From OM182 bacterium MED-G24 (GTDB lineage: Bacteria; Pseudomonadota; Gammaproteobacteria; Pseudomonadales; Azotimanducaceae), in NCBI GenBank assembly GCA_002457275.1, contig NTKD01000001.1, forward strand, positions 56,697-120,696: a DNA stretch of 64,000 nt, written 5' to 3'. Below the pieces are notes generated by a model. The model saw only the letters and a list, made by a program, of their open reading frames with translations, searched no databases and was not told the origin of the DNA. Position 1 is the first letter of the stretch, and the number at the start of each line of letters is the position of its first letter. Below are positions 54,720-63,605 of the stretch, in pieces. The position numbers and the translations under genes were made by a program.

Positions 54720-55224
54720 GTCAGCGGAAGCCAATAGCGTGTTCTTGTCGGATGATGCCACCACCGAACGACTTGGCCGCCTCGTCCAGGACGCGGTTAC
54801 ACCTTCATCAAGCCGTTGGGTCGTGTTTCTGCGAGGTGATCTCGGGGCGGGAAAGACGACGTTGGTGCGTGGACTCATGAGAGGTTTTGGGTACGACGGC
54901 GCCGTGAAATCGCCAACATTCACGCTGGTAGAACCCTATGAGTCGGACGAGTATCACGTCTATCACTTCGACCTCTACCGTTTGGTGGATCCGGAAGAGC
55001 TGGAATTTGTCGGATTGGAGGACTACCTGGACGCTGAACTGCCTTCGACGCTGATTCTGATCGAGTGGCCAGAACGCGGTGGATCAGCGCTGCCAGGTGC
55101 CGACATCGAAATTGATCTGGAAGTGACTGGCACAGCTCGCAGAGCAAGGTTGACGGGCCGATCGGTGAAGGGACTCGAGGCCGTTGCGTCGATCCTGAGT
55201 CAAAGGACTGTATTGGGGGATTGA
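54700..55224 (+). CDS. tsaE: tRNA threonylcarbamoyladenosine biosynthesis ATPase TsaE
   Basis: TsaE is the ATPase that works with TsaB and TsaD to install t6A37 in ANN-decoding tRNAs. The product of up to 174 residues has the Walker A motif GDLGAGKTTL, the SPTFTLVEPY segment, HVYHFDLYRL and LILIEWPERG. Translation may start at ATG 54700 or 54709; both lie inside the end of nnr, indicating coupling. The C-terminal 25 residues are variable. Confidence 0.95.
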   Translation: MASMSVESAEANSVFLSDDATTERLGRLVQDAVTPSSSRWVVFLRGDLGAGKTTLVRGLMRGFGYDGAVKSPTFTLVEPYESDEYHVYHFDLYRLVDPEELEFVGLEDYLDAELPSTLILIEWPERGGSALPGADIEIDLEVTGTARRARLTGRSVKGLEAVASILSQRTVLGD

Positions 55225-55307
55225 CCGTACGATGGGGTTTGGCCTTTTGAACAAATGGCGAACTGCCAGGGGTTTTATGCAGTTCGACTCCTTGCTAGGG
55301 TCAGGAC

Positions 55308-56681
55308 TTGAAATGGAACGACGCATCGGTGACTAGAAGGTTGCAGGTTGGGCATAACAGATTCATTACCCGGTGGACGCTCGGCGGGGTCCTGGCGATG
55401 TTCTTTATTGCGGACGTCATGGCGGCAGCCGTTATCGATAACATCAGAGTACGAACTTCTCCGGAGCGGACTCGGATCGTGCTTGATACCAGTGAGCCAC
55501 TGGACCACAAGATCTTTGCTTTGGTTGAGCCTGACCGCCTGGTCATCGACGTTCCTCACGCAAACCTGCAGGTCGATGCGTCACAGGTCCCGCTAGGAGA
55601 TGGCCCTATCCAAGGGCTGCGAACGTCCCAACAAGGCGACAAGGTTCGCCTTGTGCTTGATCTCGATGCTCCTGTGCGACCACGTTCGTTTCTCCTGAAG
55701 CCAATTCTGAACTATAGCGATCGTCTGGTCGTCGACCTTTATACAAAGGAACAGCAATCACCCGCACAACGGGTCGAACGGTTGACGAATCAGATGCGGG
55801 ACGTGATTGTCGCGATCGATGCGGGTCATGGTGGTGATGATCCGGGTGCAATTGGGCCCGGCAAGCTTTATGAAAAGGTCGTCGTTTTCGAGATTGCCCG
55901 GAAAATGGCGGACATGTTCAACGAGGCACCTGGGTTCAGGGCGCTGATGATACGCCAGGGTGACTACTACTTGGGGCTGCGTGAACGTACCGATATTGCG
56001 CGTAAGGGACGTGCAGATGTTTTCCTGTCGATTCATGCTGACGCTTTCAAGACCGCCAAAGCACATGGTGCATCGGTGTATGCGATCTCTGAAAAAGGCG
56101 CGACCAGTGAGACCGCCCGATGGCTGGCAGAGAAGGAAAATCGGGCGGACCTGATCGGCGGGGCAGGCGAGGTCACCCTCGACGACAAAGATGACCTGCT
56201 TGCAGGCGTACTCCTGGACTTATCGATTACCGCGAGCCTGTCGTCCAGTCTGGAGATGGGAGGTAGAGTTCTGTCCGCGATCGGACCCATTAATCGATTG
56301 CATAAGAAACAGGTAGAACAGGCGAGTTTTGCCGTTCTAAAGTCTCCGGACGTCCCTTCACTGCTCATTGAGACGGGTTACATCTCGAACCCTGCGGAGG
56401 CTAGGCGTCTGGCTACAGAACAACATCAGCGAAAGATGGCTCGGGCAATCTTCTCAGGCGTTCATGACTATCTCACCAATAATCCGCCTGCGGGGACCTG
56501 GCTTGCCTGGAAAAAGAGTGATTCGCCCACAGAGGCGTTGAGCTATCGGATCGTCAGTGGAGATACGCTCTCGGGCATCGCAGACCGCCACCGAATTTCA
56601 GCCACGAGGCTCAAGGAGGTCAATGGTCTGTCAGGGGATCTGATTCGAATTGGCCAGGTGCTTAAGATTCCGGCAAGCTGA
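55308..56681 (+). CDS. N-acetylmuramoyl-L-alanine amidase (AmiB/AmiC type) with LysM
   Basis: This periplasmic enzyme cuts the bond between muramic acid and the peptide stem during daughter-cell separation. Domain order in 457 residues: signal peptide (about 20-40, ITRWTLGGVLAMFFIADVMAAA), AMIN targeting domain (about 41-145), Amidase_3 catalytic domain (about 164-390) with zinc ligands in IDAGHGGDDPGAIG, LYEKVVV, FLSIHADA and LLIETGYISNP, and one C-terminal LysM domain (about 410-456; YRIVSGDTLSGIADRH). Start codons are uncertain: TTG 55308 or GTG 55329. Activation by an EnvC- or NlpD-type factor is expected for this family. mutL starts 4 bp after it. Confidence 0.93.
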   Translation: MKWNDASVTRRLQVGHNRFITRWTLGGVLAMFFIADVMAAAVIDNIRVRTSPERTRIVLDTSEPLDHKIFALVEPDRLVIDVPHANLQVDASQVPLGDGPIQGLRTSQQGDKVRLVLDLDAPVRPRSFLLKPILNYSDRLVVDLYTKEQQSPAQRVERLTNQMRDVIVAIDAGHGGDDPGAIGPGKLYEKVVVFEIARKMADMFNEAPGFRALMIRQGDYYLGLRERTDIARKGRADVFLSIHADAFKTAKAHGASVYAISEKGATSETARWLAEKENRADLIGGAGEVTLDDKDDLLAGVLLDLSITASLSSSLEMGGRVLSAIGPINRLHKKQVEQASFAVLKSPDVPSLLIETGYISNPAEARRLATEQHQRKMARAIFSGVHDYLTNNPPAGTWLAWKKSDSPTEALSYRIVSGDTLSGIADRHRISATRLKEVNGLSGDLIRIGQVLKIPAS

Positions 56682-56685
56682 CGGT

Positions 56686-58500
56686 ATGGCGTTGATACGA
56701 CAACTAGACGAACGGCTGATCAATCAGATTGCGGCAGGTGAGGTCGTTGAACGACCGGCGGCGGTTGTCAAGGAGCTCCTGGAGAATGCCCTCGATGCGG
56801 GTGCTGACCGCATTGAGGTTGTGCTTGAAGAAGGAGGCACCCGCCTGATCCGGATTCGGGATAATGGCGAGGGAATCGCCCACGCCGATCTGCCTTTGGC
56901 CCTGTCACGCCATGCCACCAGTAAAATTCAGACGCTCGATGATCTTGAAGGTGTTGCGACACTGGGATTCCGGGGGGAGGCACTGGCGAGTATCGCCGCT
57001 GTGTCTCGCATGACGCTCACGAGTTGTGTGACCGATGACGTGTCCGACGGTGCAACGGTAACCGTTTCGGGCCCGGCTCAGGTTCCTGACGTTTCACCTG
57101 CTCCCCACCCGAGGGGAACCACTGTCGAGGTCAATGACCTGTTCTTCAACACACCAGCCCGGCGCAAGTTTCTGCGAACAGCCCGGACAGAATGGGGTCG
57201 GGTCGATGAGGTCGTCCGTAAGATCAGCCTGAGCCATCCCTTCACGGATCTACGGGTCGTCCATAATGGAAAGTCGATACGTCACTATCTGCCGACCCAT
57301 GATGATGCCGACGCACTGAAGCGCGTGGCAACGGCCTTTGGCGATGAATTTGCTTCACAATCCACGACCATCGAGGTCAGTGCGGCGGATCCGTCGCTGT
57401 CGGACCCGATGAGTCTGCAGGGCTGGATCGCCTGGCCCACCTACTCCCGTAGTCAGCCCGATCAGCAGTACTTTTTTATTAATGGCCGGATGGTCAAAGA
57501 CAAGCTGATCACCCACGCGGTGCGTACTGCCTACCACGATGTGTTGTTTCACGGCCGTCATCCCGCCTATGTGTTGTTTTTGTCACTGCCACCAAAACTG
57601 GTCGATGTGAATGTGCACCCGGCCAAACATGAGGTTCGCTTTCGTGAGTCGCGCATGGTGCATGACTTTCTGTTCCGGTCGATTCATGGTCAGCTGGCAT
57701 CGTTGTCTCCTGGCGAACAGGCCTTTGTCTCCGATCCCGTGACGTTGATGTCCGGGGGAGCCGGATCAATGGGGGCGGGTGCGTCATCCTATCGTGGGAT
57801 TCAGGATCAGTCGGGTCTGCCGCTGGGCGCCGCAGGCGTCTTATCGAGTGCATCTGCGGCCGAAACCGTGTCTCGATACGGTGCGCTGTTGGCTGAAGTG
57901 CCGGATAACGATGAGGTCCCACCTCTCGGTTACGCCATGGCGCAGCTGCATGGTGTCTATATCCTGGCTCAAAATCGCGATGGGCTTGTGATTGTAGACA
58001 TGCATGCAGCCCACGAGCGCATCGTCTATGAGCGCATGAAACAGACGCTTGACGATGAATCAGTGCAGGTGCAGCCGCTTCTGGTTCCGGTGACCCTGCA
58101 TCTGAGTGAGAATGAATGCGATCTTATCGAGAGCTACGCGATGCAGCTGGTCGAATTCGGGCTGCATGTGGCGCGTCAGGGCGTCGAATCTGCGCGAATT
58201 GACGCCATTCCCGCACTGCTGCTTCGATCTGAGGCCGAACAGTTGGTTCGCGACGTGATGGCGGATATCAGCTCATTAGGCACGAGTCAGCGTCTGATAC
58301 AGCATCGAGATCAGATTCTGTCCACCATGGCGTGCCATGGCTCGGTCAGGGCGAATCGCCGGCTCAGTATTGAAGAGATGAACGCGTTGCTACGGGACAT
58401 AGAACAGACAGAACGCAGCGGCCAGTGCAATCACGGCCGACCGACATGGATTGAGCAGCCGTTATCTGCACTCGATCGATTGTTTCTGCGAGGTCAGTGA
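56686..58500 (+). CDS. mutL: DNA mismatch repair protein MutL
   Basis: MutL couples mismatch recognition by MutS to strand removal. The 604-residue protein has the N-terminal GHKL ATPase (LINQIAAGEVVERPAAVVKELLENALDAGA, RDNGEGI, TLGFRGEALASIAAVS) and a C-terminal dimerisation domain. The latter carries DMHAAHERIVYE near residue 438, fitting the DQHA-X2-E-X4-E endonuclease pattern with Met for Gln, plus ACHGSVRANRRL and CNHGRPTW metal-site motifs. E. coli MutL lacks these, so this MutL probably nicks DNA itself. ATG 56686 gives the standard N-terminus MALIRQLDERLINQIAAGEV. Confidence 0.97.
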   Translation: MALIRQLDERLINQIAAGEVVERPAAVVKELLENALDAGADRIEVVLEEGGTRLIRIRDNGEGIAHADLPLALSRHATSKIQTLDDLEGVATLGFRGEALASIAAVSRMTLTSCVTDDVSDGATVTVSGPAQVPDVSPAPHPRGTTVEVNDLFFNTPARRKFLRTARTEWGRVDEVVRKISLSHPFTDLRVVHNGKSIRHYLPTHDDADALKRVATAFGDEFASQSTTIEVSAADPSLSDPMSLQGWIAWPTYSRSQPDQQYFFINGRMVKDKLITHAVRTAYHDVLFHGRHPAYVLFLSLPPKLVDVNVHPAKHEVRFRESRMVHDFLFRSIHGQLASLSPGEQAFVSDPVTLMSGGAGSMGAGASSYRGIQDQSGLPLGAAGVLSSASAAETVSRYGALLAEVPDNDEVPPLGYAMAQLHGVYILAQNRDGLVIVDMHAAHERIVYERMKQTLDDESVQVQPLLVPVTLHLSENECDLIESYAMQLVEFGLHVARQGVESARIDAIPALLLRSEAEQLVRDVMADISSLGTSQRLIQHRDQILSTMACHGSVRANRRLSIEEMNALLRDIEQTERSGQCNHGRPTWIEQPLSALDRLFLRGQ

Positions 58501-58504
58501 CGGC

Positions 58505-59449
58505 TTGTCTCGCCTGCAATGTATCTGCCTCATGGGGCCGACAGCGTCCGGTAAGTCTGATCTGGCGATCAGGCTGGCACAAAAGCTGGCCCAGACCCAT
58601 CCGGTGGAGATTGTCAGCGTGGATTCCGCGATGGTCTATCGAGGTCTTGATATTGGTACTGCGAAGCCAAATACGACTGAAAGGGCGGGTATTCCCCATC
58701 ACCTGATTGATATCCGCGACCCGTCGCAACCCTATTCTGCGGCGGATTTCCTGAACGATGCGCGTGGTCTGGTCAGTGACATTGTCAGGAAACAGCGAAT
58801 TCCGCTGCTGGTAGGTGGCACAATGTTGTATTTCAAGTCACTAAAGGAGGGAATCGCTGAGTTACCCCCGGCAGATGGCAGTGTGCGCCAGTCGATATCG
58901 GACTACGCCAGTCGGAACGGGTGGTCTGCTATTCATGAACGGCTACGAGTGATCGACCCGGAGGCAGCTGAACGTATACACCCTAATGACCCCCAGCGGC
59001 TTCAACGAGCACTGGAGGTCTACGAATTGACGGGCCAGTCGCTGACGGCGCTGCAACAAGCGGGCAGACAGCGGGATGGACTGAAAGGTTCGATGTGTCA
59101 GATCGCCATTGTGCCGTCGGATAGAGCAGAACTACATTCGCGGATTGCGTTGCGGTTTGAACAGATGGTAACCGATGGTCTGATTGAAGAGGTTTCCGGC
59201 CTATTTGATCGTGGAGATTTGACGTCATCGTTACCGGCTATTCGGTCTGTTGGCTATCGCCAGGTATGGCAACACCTGTCGGGCGAACTCAGTCATTCAG
59301 AAATGGTGGAACGCGCAGTGATTGCCACACGGCAACTTGCCAAAAGGCAGTACACGTGGCTTCGCAGCTGGCGGGATCTCAATGTCATCTCGGCTCCTCG
59401 TGAGGAGGACGCCTTGAAAATATTGAGGTCGCACCGCATGTTAGACTAG
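58505..59449 (+). CDS. miaA: tRNA dimethylallyltransferase
   Basis: MiaA adds a dimethylallyl group to A37 of tRNAs reading codons that begin with U. The product (314 residues from TTG 58505) has the P-loop [93 protein letters not shown] and [13 protein letters not shown]. The frame is open upstream to 58451 inside mutL. No ATG precedes the P-loop Met, so TTG 58505 is the most probable start. hfq follows 40 bp later. Confidence 0.95.
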   Translation: MSRLQCICLMGPTASGKSDLAIRLAQKLAQTHPVEIVSVDSAMVYRGLDIGTAKPNTTERAGIPHHLIDIRDPSQPYSAADFLNDARGLVSDIVRKQRIPLLVGGTMLYFKSLKEGIAELPPADGSVRQSISDYASRNGWSAIHERLRVIDPEAAERIHPNDPQRLQRALEVYELTGQSLTALQQAGRQRDGLKGSMCQIAIVPSDRAELHSRIALRFEQMVTDGLIEEVSGLFDRGDLTSSLPAIRSVGYRQVWQHLSGELSHSEMVERAVIATRQLAKRQYTWLRSWRDLNVISAPREEDALKILRSHRMLD

Positions 59450-59489
59450 GGCATTCCCTGCTGGGCGTGTCTGTTATCAGGAGAACCTC

Positions 59490-59720
59490 ATGTCAAAGGG
59501 ACAATCATTACAAGATCCTTTCCTTAATGCGCTTCGGAGAGAAAAAGTCCCGGTTTCGATTTATCTGGTGAGCGGTATCAAACTGCAAGGACAGATTGAA
59601 TCGTTCGATCAGTTTGTGATTTTACTGCGAAATTCAGTCAGTCAGATGATTTACAAATCCGCGATCTCGACAGTGGTACCGTCGCGCAATGTGAATATCA
59701 GCACCGACGCGGAGGAATAA
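59490..59720 (+). CDS. hfq: RNA chaperone Hfq (short form, Ser at position 57)
   Basis: Hfq forms hexameric rings that anneal small RNAs to mRNAs. This copy has 76 residues: the Sm1 motif ([25 protein letters not shown]) and the Sm2 region [12 protein letters not shown], with almost no C-terminal tail (E. coli has 102 residues). Proximal-face residues Gln8, Phe42 and Lys56 are kept, but the His57 of the YKHAIS motif is Ser (codon TCC at 59658-59660). A clear Shine-Dalgarno (caggagaacctc) precedes ATG 59490. It lies between miaA and hflX as in E. coli. Confidence 0.98.
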   Translation: MSKGQSLQDPFLNALRREKVPVSIYLVSGIKLQGQIESFDQFVILLRNSVSQMIYKSAISTVVPSRNVNISTDAEE

Positions 59721-59757
59721 ACCGTACCCGGCCAGTCTGGGTGAGAGGCACAAGTTC

Positions 59758-61041
59758 ATGGCAGTGTTTTTTGACCGCCCGGAAACGGGAACGCACGCGT
59801 TGCTGGTGAATGTCGTACAAGACGATGAGTCGGCACAGGAGCTGACTGAGCTGGCCACATCGGCGGGACTCGTTCCAGTAGCACACCTGCGAGCACCTCG
59901 GAGGGTCCCGAATCCCAGAACTTTTGTCGGCGGGGGCAAGCTTGAGGAAATACGATGCGAGAGTCGCGAGTACTGCGCTGGCATTGTGCTTTTTGATGTA
60001 GAGCTGACGCCGACACAGGAGCGTAGTCTTGAAGCTTCCCTTGAGATCCGGGTGCTTAGCCGGACCGGGTTGATACTGGAGATTTTCGCTCGTCGAGCCC
60101 GTACCCACGAAGGTCAGTTGCAGGTTGAGCTCGCACAGATGCAGCATTTGTATTCTCGACTCGTTCGCGGCTGGACCCACTTGGACCGACAACGAGGCGG
60201 TTCGGGCAGAACCGGTGGTGCGGGTATGGGTGTTGCAGGTGCCGGTGAGACCCAGCTGGAAGCAGACCAGAGGATGGTTCGGATGCGTATCAGTAAGATC
60301 AACAGTCGACTCGATCGGGTACAGACCCAGCGAAAACAGAGCCGTCGGTCCCGGAGCCGCGCAAATGTGAGCACGATCTCGCTGGTAGGGTACACCAACG
60401 CTGGCAAGTCAACGCTGTTCAATCGAGTTTGTGAGTCTGATGTGCATGCTGCGGATCAGTTGTTTGCGACGCTGGATCCGACGTTCCGCAAGCTTTCACT
60501 GCCCGTCATTGGCGAGGCTGTGCTTGCCGATACAGTCGGATTCATTCGTCGGTTGCCACACGATCTGGTGGATGCGTTTCGAGCGACACTGGAGGAAGTC
60601 TGTCAGGCAGACCTGCTGATACATGTGGTGGATGCGTCGTACCCCGATTACCAGCAGCGAATTGGCGAGGTCAATGAGGTGCTGCGAAGTATTGGCGCAG
60701 ACCAGGTGCCGCAACTACTTGTCTTCAACAAGATTGATGCCACGCCGCACAGTCCCCGGGTCGATCGCGAGTCAAACGGGTTACCGTGTCGAGTCTGGTT
60801 GTCGGCCCAGACTGGGGAGGGCGTTGATAGGCTTCTCGGTGCACTGACGGACCGGTTGGCGAAGGGTGTCGTGCAAGGCGCCGTGTGCCTGCGTCCTGAC
60901 GAGGGTCATCTCAGGGCCGCATTATATGACGGTGGCGATGTCCTTAGGGAGCAGACGAGCGACGACGGCTCTATCAATCTACAGGTGCGCATCGAACAAC
61001 ACCGGCTCGACAGTCTTGGGTTGTCGGTATCGCATTCCTGA
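59758..61041 (+). CDS. hflX: Ribosome-associated GTPase HflX
   Basis: HflX is a GTPase that splits stalled or heat-damaged ribosomes. The 427-residue protein has the N-terminal HflX domain (VFFDRPETGTHALLVNV, RVPNPRTFVGGGKLEE, LFDVELTPTQERSLE), the glycine-rich linker GGSGRTGGAGMGVAGAGETQLE, and the G domain with VGYTNAGKSTLFN (P-loop), ADTVGFIRRLPHDLVDAF (switch regions) and VFNKID. The ATG at 59758 is 37 bp after hfq. Confidence 0.97.
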   Translation: MAVFFDRPETGTHALLVNVVQDDESAQELTELATSAGLVPVAHLRAPRRVPNPRTFVGGGKLEEIRCESREYCAGIVLFDVELTPTQERSLEASLEIRVLSRTGLILEIFARRARTHEGQLQVELAQMQHLYSRLVRGWTHLDRQRGGSGRTGGAGMGVAGAGETQLEADQRMVRMRISKINSRLDRVQTQRKQSRRSRSRANVSTISLVGYTNAGKSTLFNRVCESDVHAADQLFATLDPTFRKLSLPVIGEAVLADTVGFIRRLPHDLVDAFRATLEEVCQADLLIHVVDASYPDYQQRIGEVNEVLRSIGADQVPQLLVFNKIDATPHSPRVDRESNGLPCRVWLSAQTGEGVDRLLGALTDRLAKGVVQGAVCLRPDEGHLRAALYDGGDVLREQTSDDGSINLQVRIEQHRLDSLGLSVSHS

Positions 61042-61208
61042 TCCTTTCAGATTCCTGGCACCAGGCATCATTGAACAAACGGGCATCAGCCCCATTATCA
61101 CCTCATATGACCGAAGCATGATGACAGGCACATACGGTGTGTATGGACGCGACCGGTAAAGAGATTTGTGTACGGACACTGTCAGGAGGTATGACTTTGG
61201 TATTTGTT

Positions 61209-61226
61209 AATGTGACAATACACATT
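61209..61226. promoter_or_regulatory. Inverted repeat upstream of hflK
   Basis: AATGTG and CACATT flank a 6-bp spacer (acaata), about 66 bp before the hflK start in a 250-bp gap. The size and A/T-rich flanks resemble a dimeric regulator site. No regulator can be assigned. Confidence 0.3.
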
Positions 61227-61232
61227 GCATGC

Positions 61233-61255
61233 CCCGCCGCAGTACCTTTGGCGGG
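61233..61255 (+). other. GC-rich hairpin in the hflK leader
   Basis: A 6-bp perfect stem (CCCGCC, 11-nt loop, GGCGGG) lies in the hflX-hflK gap. The downstream bases are acacaaaattctg, with no T-run, so termination is doubtful; it may lie in the 5' leader of hflK. Confidence 0.3.
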
Positions 61256-61291
61256 ACACAAAATTCTGTGACCAGTCAGGTGGAGAGAGAA

Positions 61292-62449
61292 ATGGCGTGG
61301 AATGAACCCGGTGGCGGGAAGCAGGGAGGCGATCGAGACCCTTGGGGGAATCGTGATGACCAGGGGCCCCCGGATCTGGATGAGGCATTTCGCAAGCTTC
61401 AGAATAATCTGTCGCAAATGTTTGGTGGCAGCCGCGGGGGAGGATCGGGATCGGGTGGTGGCTCGAGCGTGCCGTCTCTGAACATGAACCTGTTGTGGCT
61501 CGTGCTGGTGGTGCTGTTGCTCGTCTGGTTCCTGGCCGGCGTCTACACCATCGATGAGCAGGAGCGTGGCGTTGTTCTGCGTTTCGGAGAGGTTCGCGAC
61601 GAAATCATATTGCCAGGCTTACATTGGAACCCGCCGCTGATTGATGAAGTGAAATTTGATAATGCCACCCAGGTGCGATCGATTCAGCATGACGCGGAAA
61701 TGCTGACGGAAGACGAAAACATAGTCAAAGTGAAGATGTCTGTCCAGTACGTCATCTTCGATATCAGGGCATTCCTGTTACGTGTCAAGAATCCGGAGAA
61801 GAGCCTGAGAGAGGCGATGGAGAGCGCCCTCAGACATGAGGTTGGTAGTGCATCCATGAATGATGTGCTGACGGAAGGTCGTGCGGTTCTGGGGCTCGAG
61901 GTCAAGGATCGCATCCAGACTTACATGAACCGATACAACACGGGCATTGAGATTACCCAGGTGAACATCGACGATACGGCCCCACCTGATGCGGTCAAGG
62001 CAGCATTTGATGATGTGATCAAGGCACGTGAGGACGAGGTAAGATTCAGGAACGAGGCGAATGCCTATGCCAACCAGATCGTCCCGGAAGCCCGTGGTCA
62101 GGCGCAGCGTATGCTTGAAGAAGCCCAGGGCTATCAACAGAGCAAGATTGCGGAATCACGAGGTCAGGCCGAACGCTTCAACAAGCTTCTGGCAGAATAC
62201 AAACTCGCACCAGAGGTCACCCGGGAAAGAATCTACCTGGACACACTTGAGTCTGTGATGAGTAATTCCACCAAGGTGATGGTCGATGTCGATGGTGGCA
62301 ATAACCTGCTCTACTTGCCGCTCGATAAGATCATGGAATCATCGGCGAACACGAACAATGAGCGTCGAACACCGACGTATACGTCATCCTCCTCGACGAC
62401 GGAACGTCGAGAAGTTGGGCGTCCGGCCAGTCGTCGCGGCGATCGCTAG
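61292..62449 (+). CDS. hflK: FtsH protease modulator HflK
   Basis: HflK forms with HflC a large SPFH-domain cage on the inner membrane around the FtsH protease. The 385-residue protein begins with a glycine-rich cytoplasmic segment (MAWNEPGGGKQGGDRDPWG and SRGGGSGSGGGSS), then one membrane segment (LLWLVLVVLLLVWFLAGVYTI), the SPFH domain (ERGVVLRFGEV, LPGLHWNPP, MSVQYVIFD) and a long coiled region (ANQIVPEARGQAQRMLEEAQ). ATG 61292 has GGAGAG just upstream; the frame upstream to 61229 is not conserved. Confidence 0.96.
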   Translation: MAWNEPGGGKQGGDRDPWGNRDDQGPPDLDEAFRKLQNNLSQMFGGSRGGGSGSGGGSSVPSLNMNLLWLVLVVLLLVWFLAGVYTIDEQERGVVLRFGEVRDEIILPGLHWNPPLIDEVKFDNATQVRSIQHDAEMLTEDENIVKVKMSVQYVIFDIRAFLLRVKNPEKSLREAMESALRHEVGSASMNDVLTEGRAVLGLEVKDRIQTYMNRYNTGIEITQVNIDDTAPPDAVKAAFDDVIKAREDEVRFRNEANAYANQIVPEARGQAQRMLEEAQGYQQSKIAESRGQAERFNKLLAEYKLAPEVTRERIYLDTLESVMSNSTKVMVDVDGGNNLLYLPLDKIMESSANTNNERRTPTYTSSSSTTERREVGRPASRRGDR

Positions 62450-62460
62450 GGAGATTAGAC

Positions 62461-63330
62461 ATGAATTTCAGAACCATTCTTGTATTGATTGTCGTCGGCG
62501 CGCTAGCGGTCGTTGGTTATAATAGCGTCTACGTGGTGACTGAATTGCAGCGAGCAGTCTTGCTTCAGTTTGGGGAGCTGGTTGAGAGCAACATTCAGCC
62601 GGGATTGCACTTCAAAAAGCCGTTTATTAACGATGTGGTTCGGTTTGATGCGAGGGTGTTGACCCTGGATGCGCGTCCCGAACGCTTCCTGACGCTGGAA
62701 AAAAAGGCGGTCATCGTCGATTCCTTTGCAAAGTTCAGGGTGGACGATTCGGCAAAGTTCTATACGTCAACCTCGGGTGACGAGACCAGGGCGGAGTCAC
62801 TGCTGAAACAGCGTATCAATACCGGACTGCGTAATGAAATCAGTACACGTTCGCTGTACGAGGTGGTCTCGGGCGAGCGCGATCAGCTGATGAATATTCT
62901 GACTGAGGCGCTCGATAAAGTGGCGCGGGAAGAACTGGGTGTCGAGATTGTCGATGTGCGTGTCAAGCGTATCGACCTGCCCAACGAAGTCAGTGATTCG
63001 GTCTACGATCGGATGAACACAGAGCGGGATATCGAAGCAAAAGAACATCGGGCTCAGGGTCAGGAACTGGCTGCAGGTATTCGCGCTGACGCGGACAAAC
63101 AGCAGCAGGTCATTCTGGCAGAAGCCTATGCTGAGGCTGAAGAAATTCGTGGTGAAGGAGATGCGCAGGCAGCGGCGATCTATGCCTCCGCGTACAACAA
63201 GGATCCCGAATTCTACAAGTTCAATCGCAGCATGCAGGCATACGCCGCCACGTTTTCAGACAAGGGTGACATCATTCTTGTGCAGCCAGACAGCGATTTC
63301 TTCAAGTACCTGAAGAGTTCCACGCAGTAG
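62461..63330 (+). CDS. hflC: FtsH protease modulator HflC
   Basis: HflC is the partner of HflK. The 289-residue protein has an N-terminal membrane anchor (TILVLIVVGALAVVGYNSVYVV), the SPFH domain (ELQRAVLLQFGEL, IQPGLHFKKPFINDVVRFDARVLTLD), VDVRVKRIDLPNEVSDSVYDRM, and an alanine/glutamate-rich helix (ILAEAYAEAEEIRGEGDAQAAAIYA). It ends with FFKYLK, as in E. coli. It starts 11 bp after hflK. Confidence 0.97.
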   Translation: MNFRTILVLIVVGALAVVGYNSVYVVTELQRAVLLQFGELVESNIQPGLHFKKPFINDVVRFDARVLTLDARPERFLTLEKKAVIVDSFAKFRVDDSAKFYTSTSGDETRAESLLKQRINTGLRNEISTRSLYEVVSGERDQLMNILTEALDKVAREELGVEIVDVRVKRIDLPNEVSDSVYDRMNTERDIEAKEHRAQGQELAAGIRADADKQQQVILAEAYAEAEEIRGEGDAQAAAIYASAYNKDPEFYKFNRSMQAYAATFSDKGDIILVQPDSDFFKYLKSSTQ

Positions 63331-63352
63331 ACCGCGTATCAGGAGTGCCACG

Positions 63353-63541
63353 ATGTGGCAGGACTTCGGCACGGCGTTATGTCTCGTGCTGATTATCGAA
63401 GGAGTCGTGCCATTCCTCTATCCCAACAGATGGAAAGAGATGGCGATCCGTATGGGCGACATCGATGCGAGCACGATGCGCTGGGTGGGGCTGGCCAGTA
63501 TGTTGCTGGGTACGCTGATGCTGTATCTGATCCGGGGTTAG
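63353..63541 (+). CDS. DUF2065 (YjeT-like) small membrane protein
   Basis: The 62-residue protein has two membrane segments (DFGTALCLVLIIEGVVPFLY and WVGLASMLLGTLMLYLI) separated by NRWKEMAIRMGDIDASTMR. This matches the DUF2065 family, always found between hflC and purA or hisZ in related genomes. An AGGAGTG site precedes ATG 63353. Its function is unknown; location suggests a link with the HflKC-FtsH complex. Confidence 0.9.
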   Translation: MWQDFGTALCLVLIIEGVVPFLYPNRWKEMAIRMGDIDASTMRWVGLASMLLGTLMLYLIRG

Positions 63542-63605
63542 GATATACATCCACGATTTTGAACATCACCCCAAACAAAACTGTTAGACAGTGTGATCAA
63601 TCGAC

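Noticed and set aside
63580..63592. ACTGT-TAG-ACAGT palindrome upstream of hisZ
   Set aside because: Arms of 5 bp are short and expected by chance in a window of this size; no second copy seen nearby.
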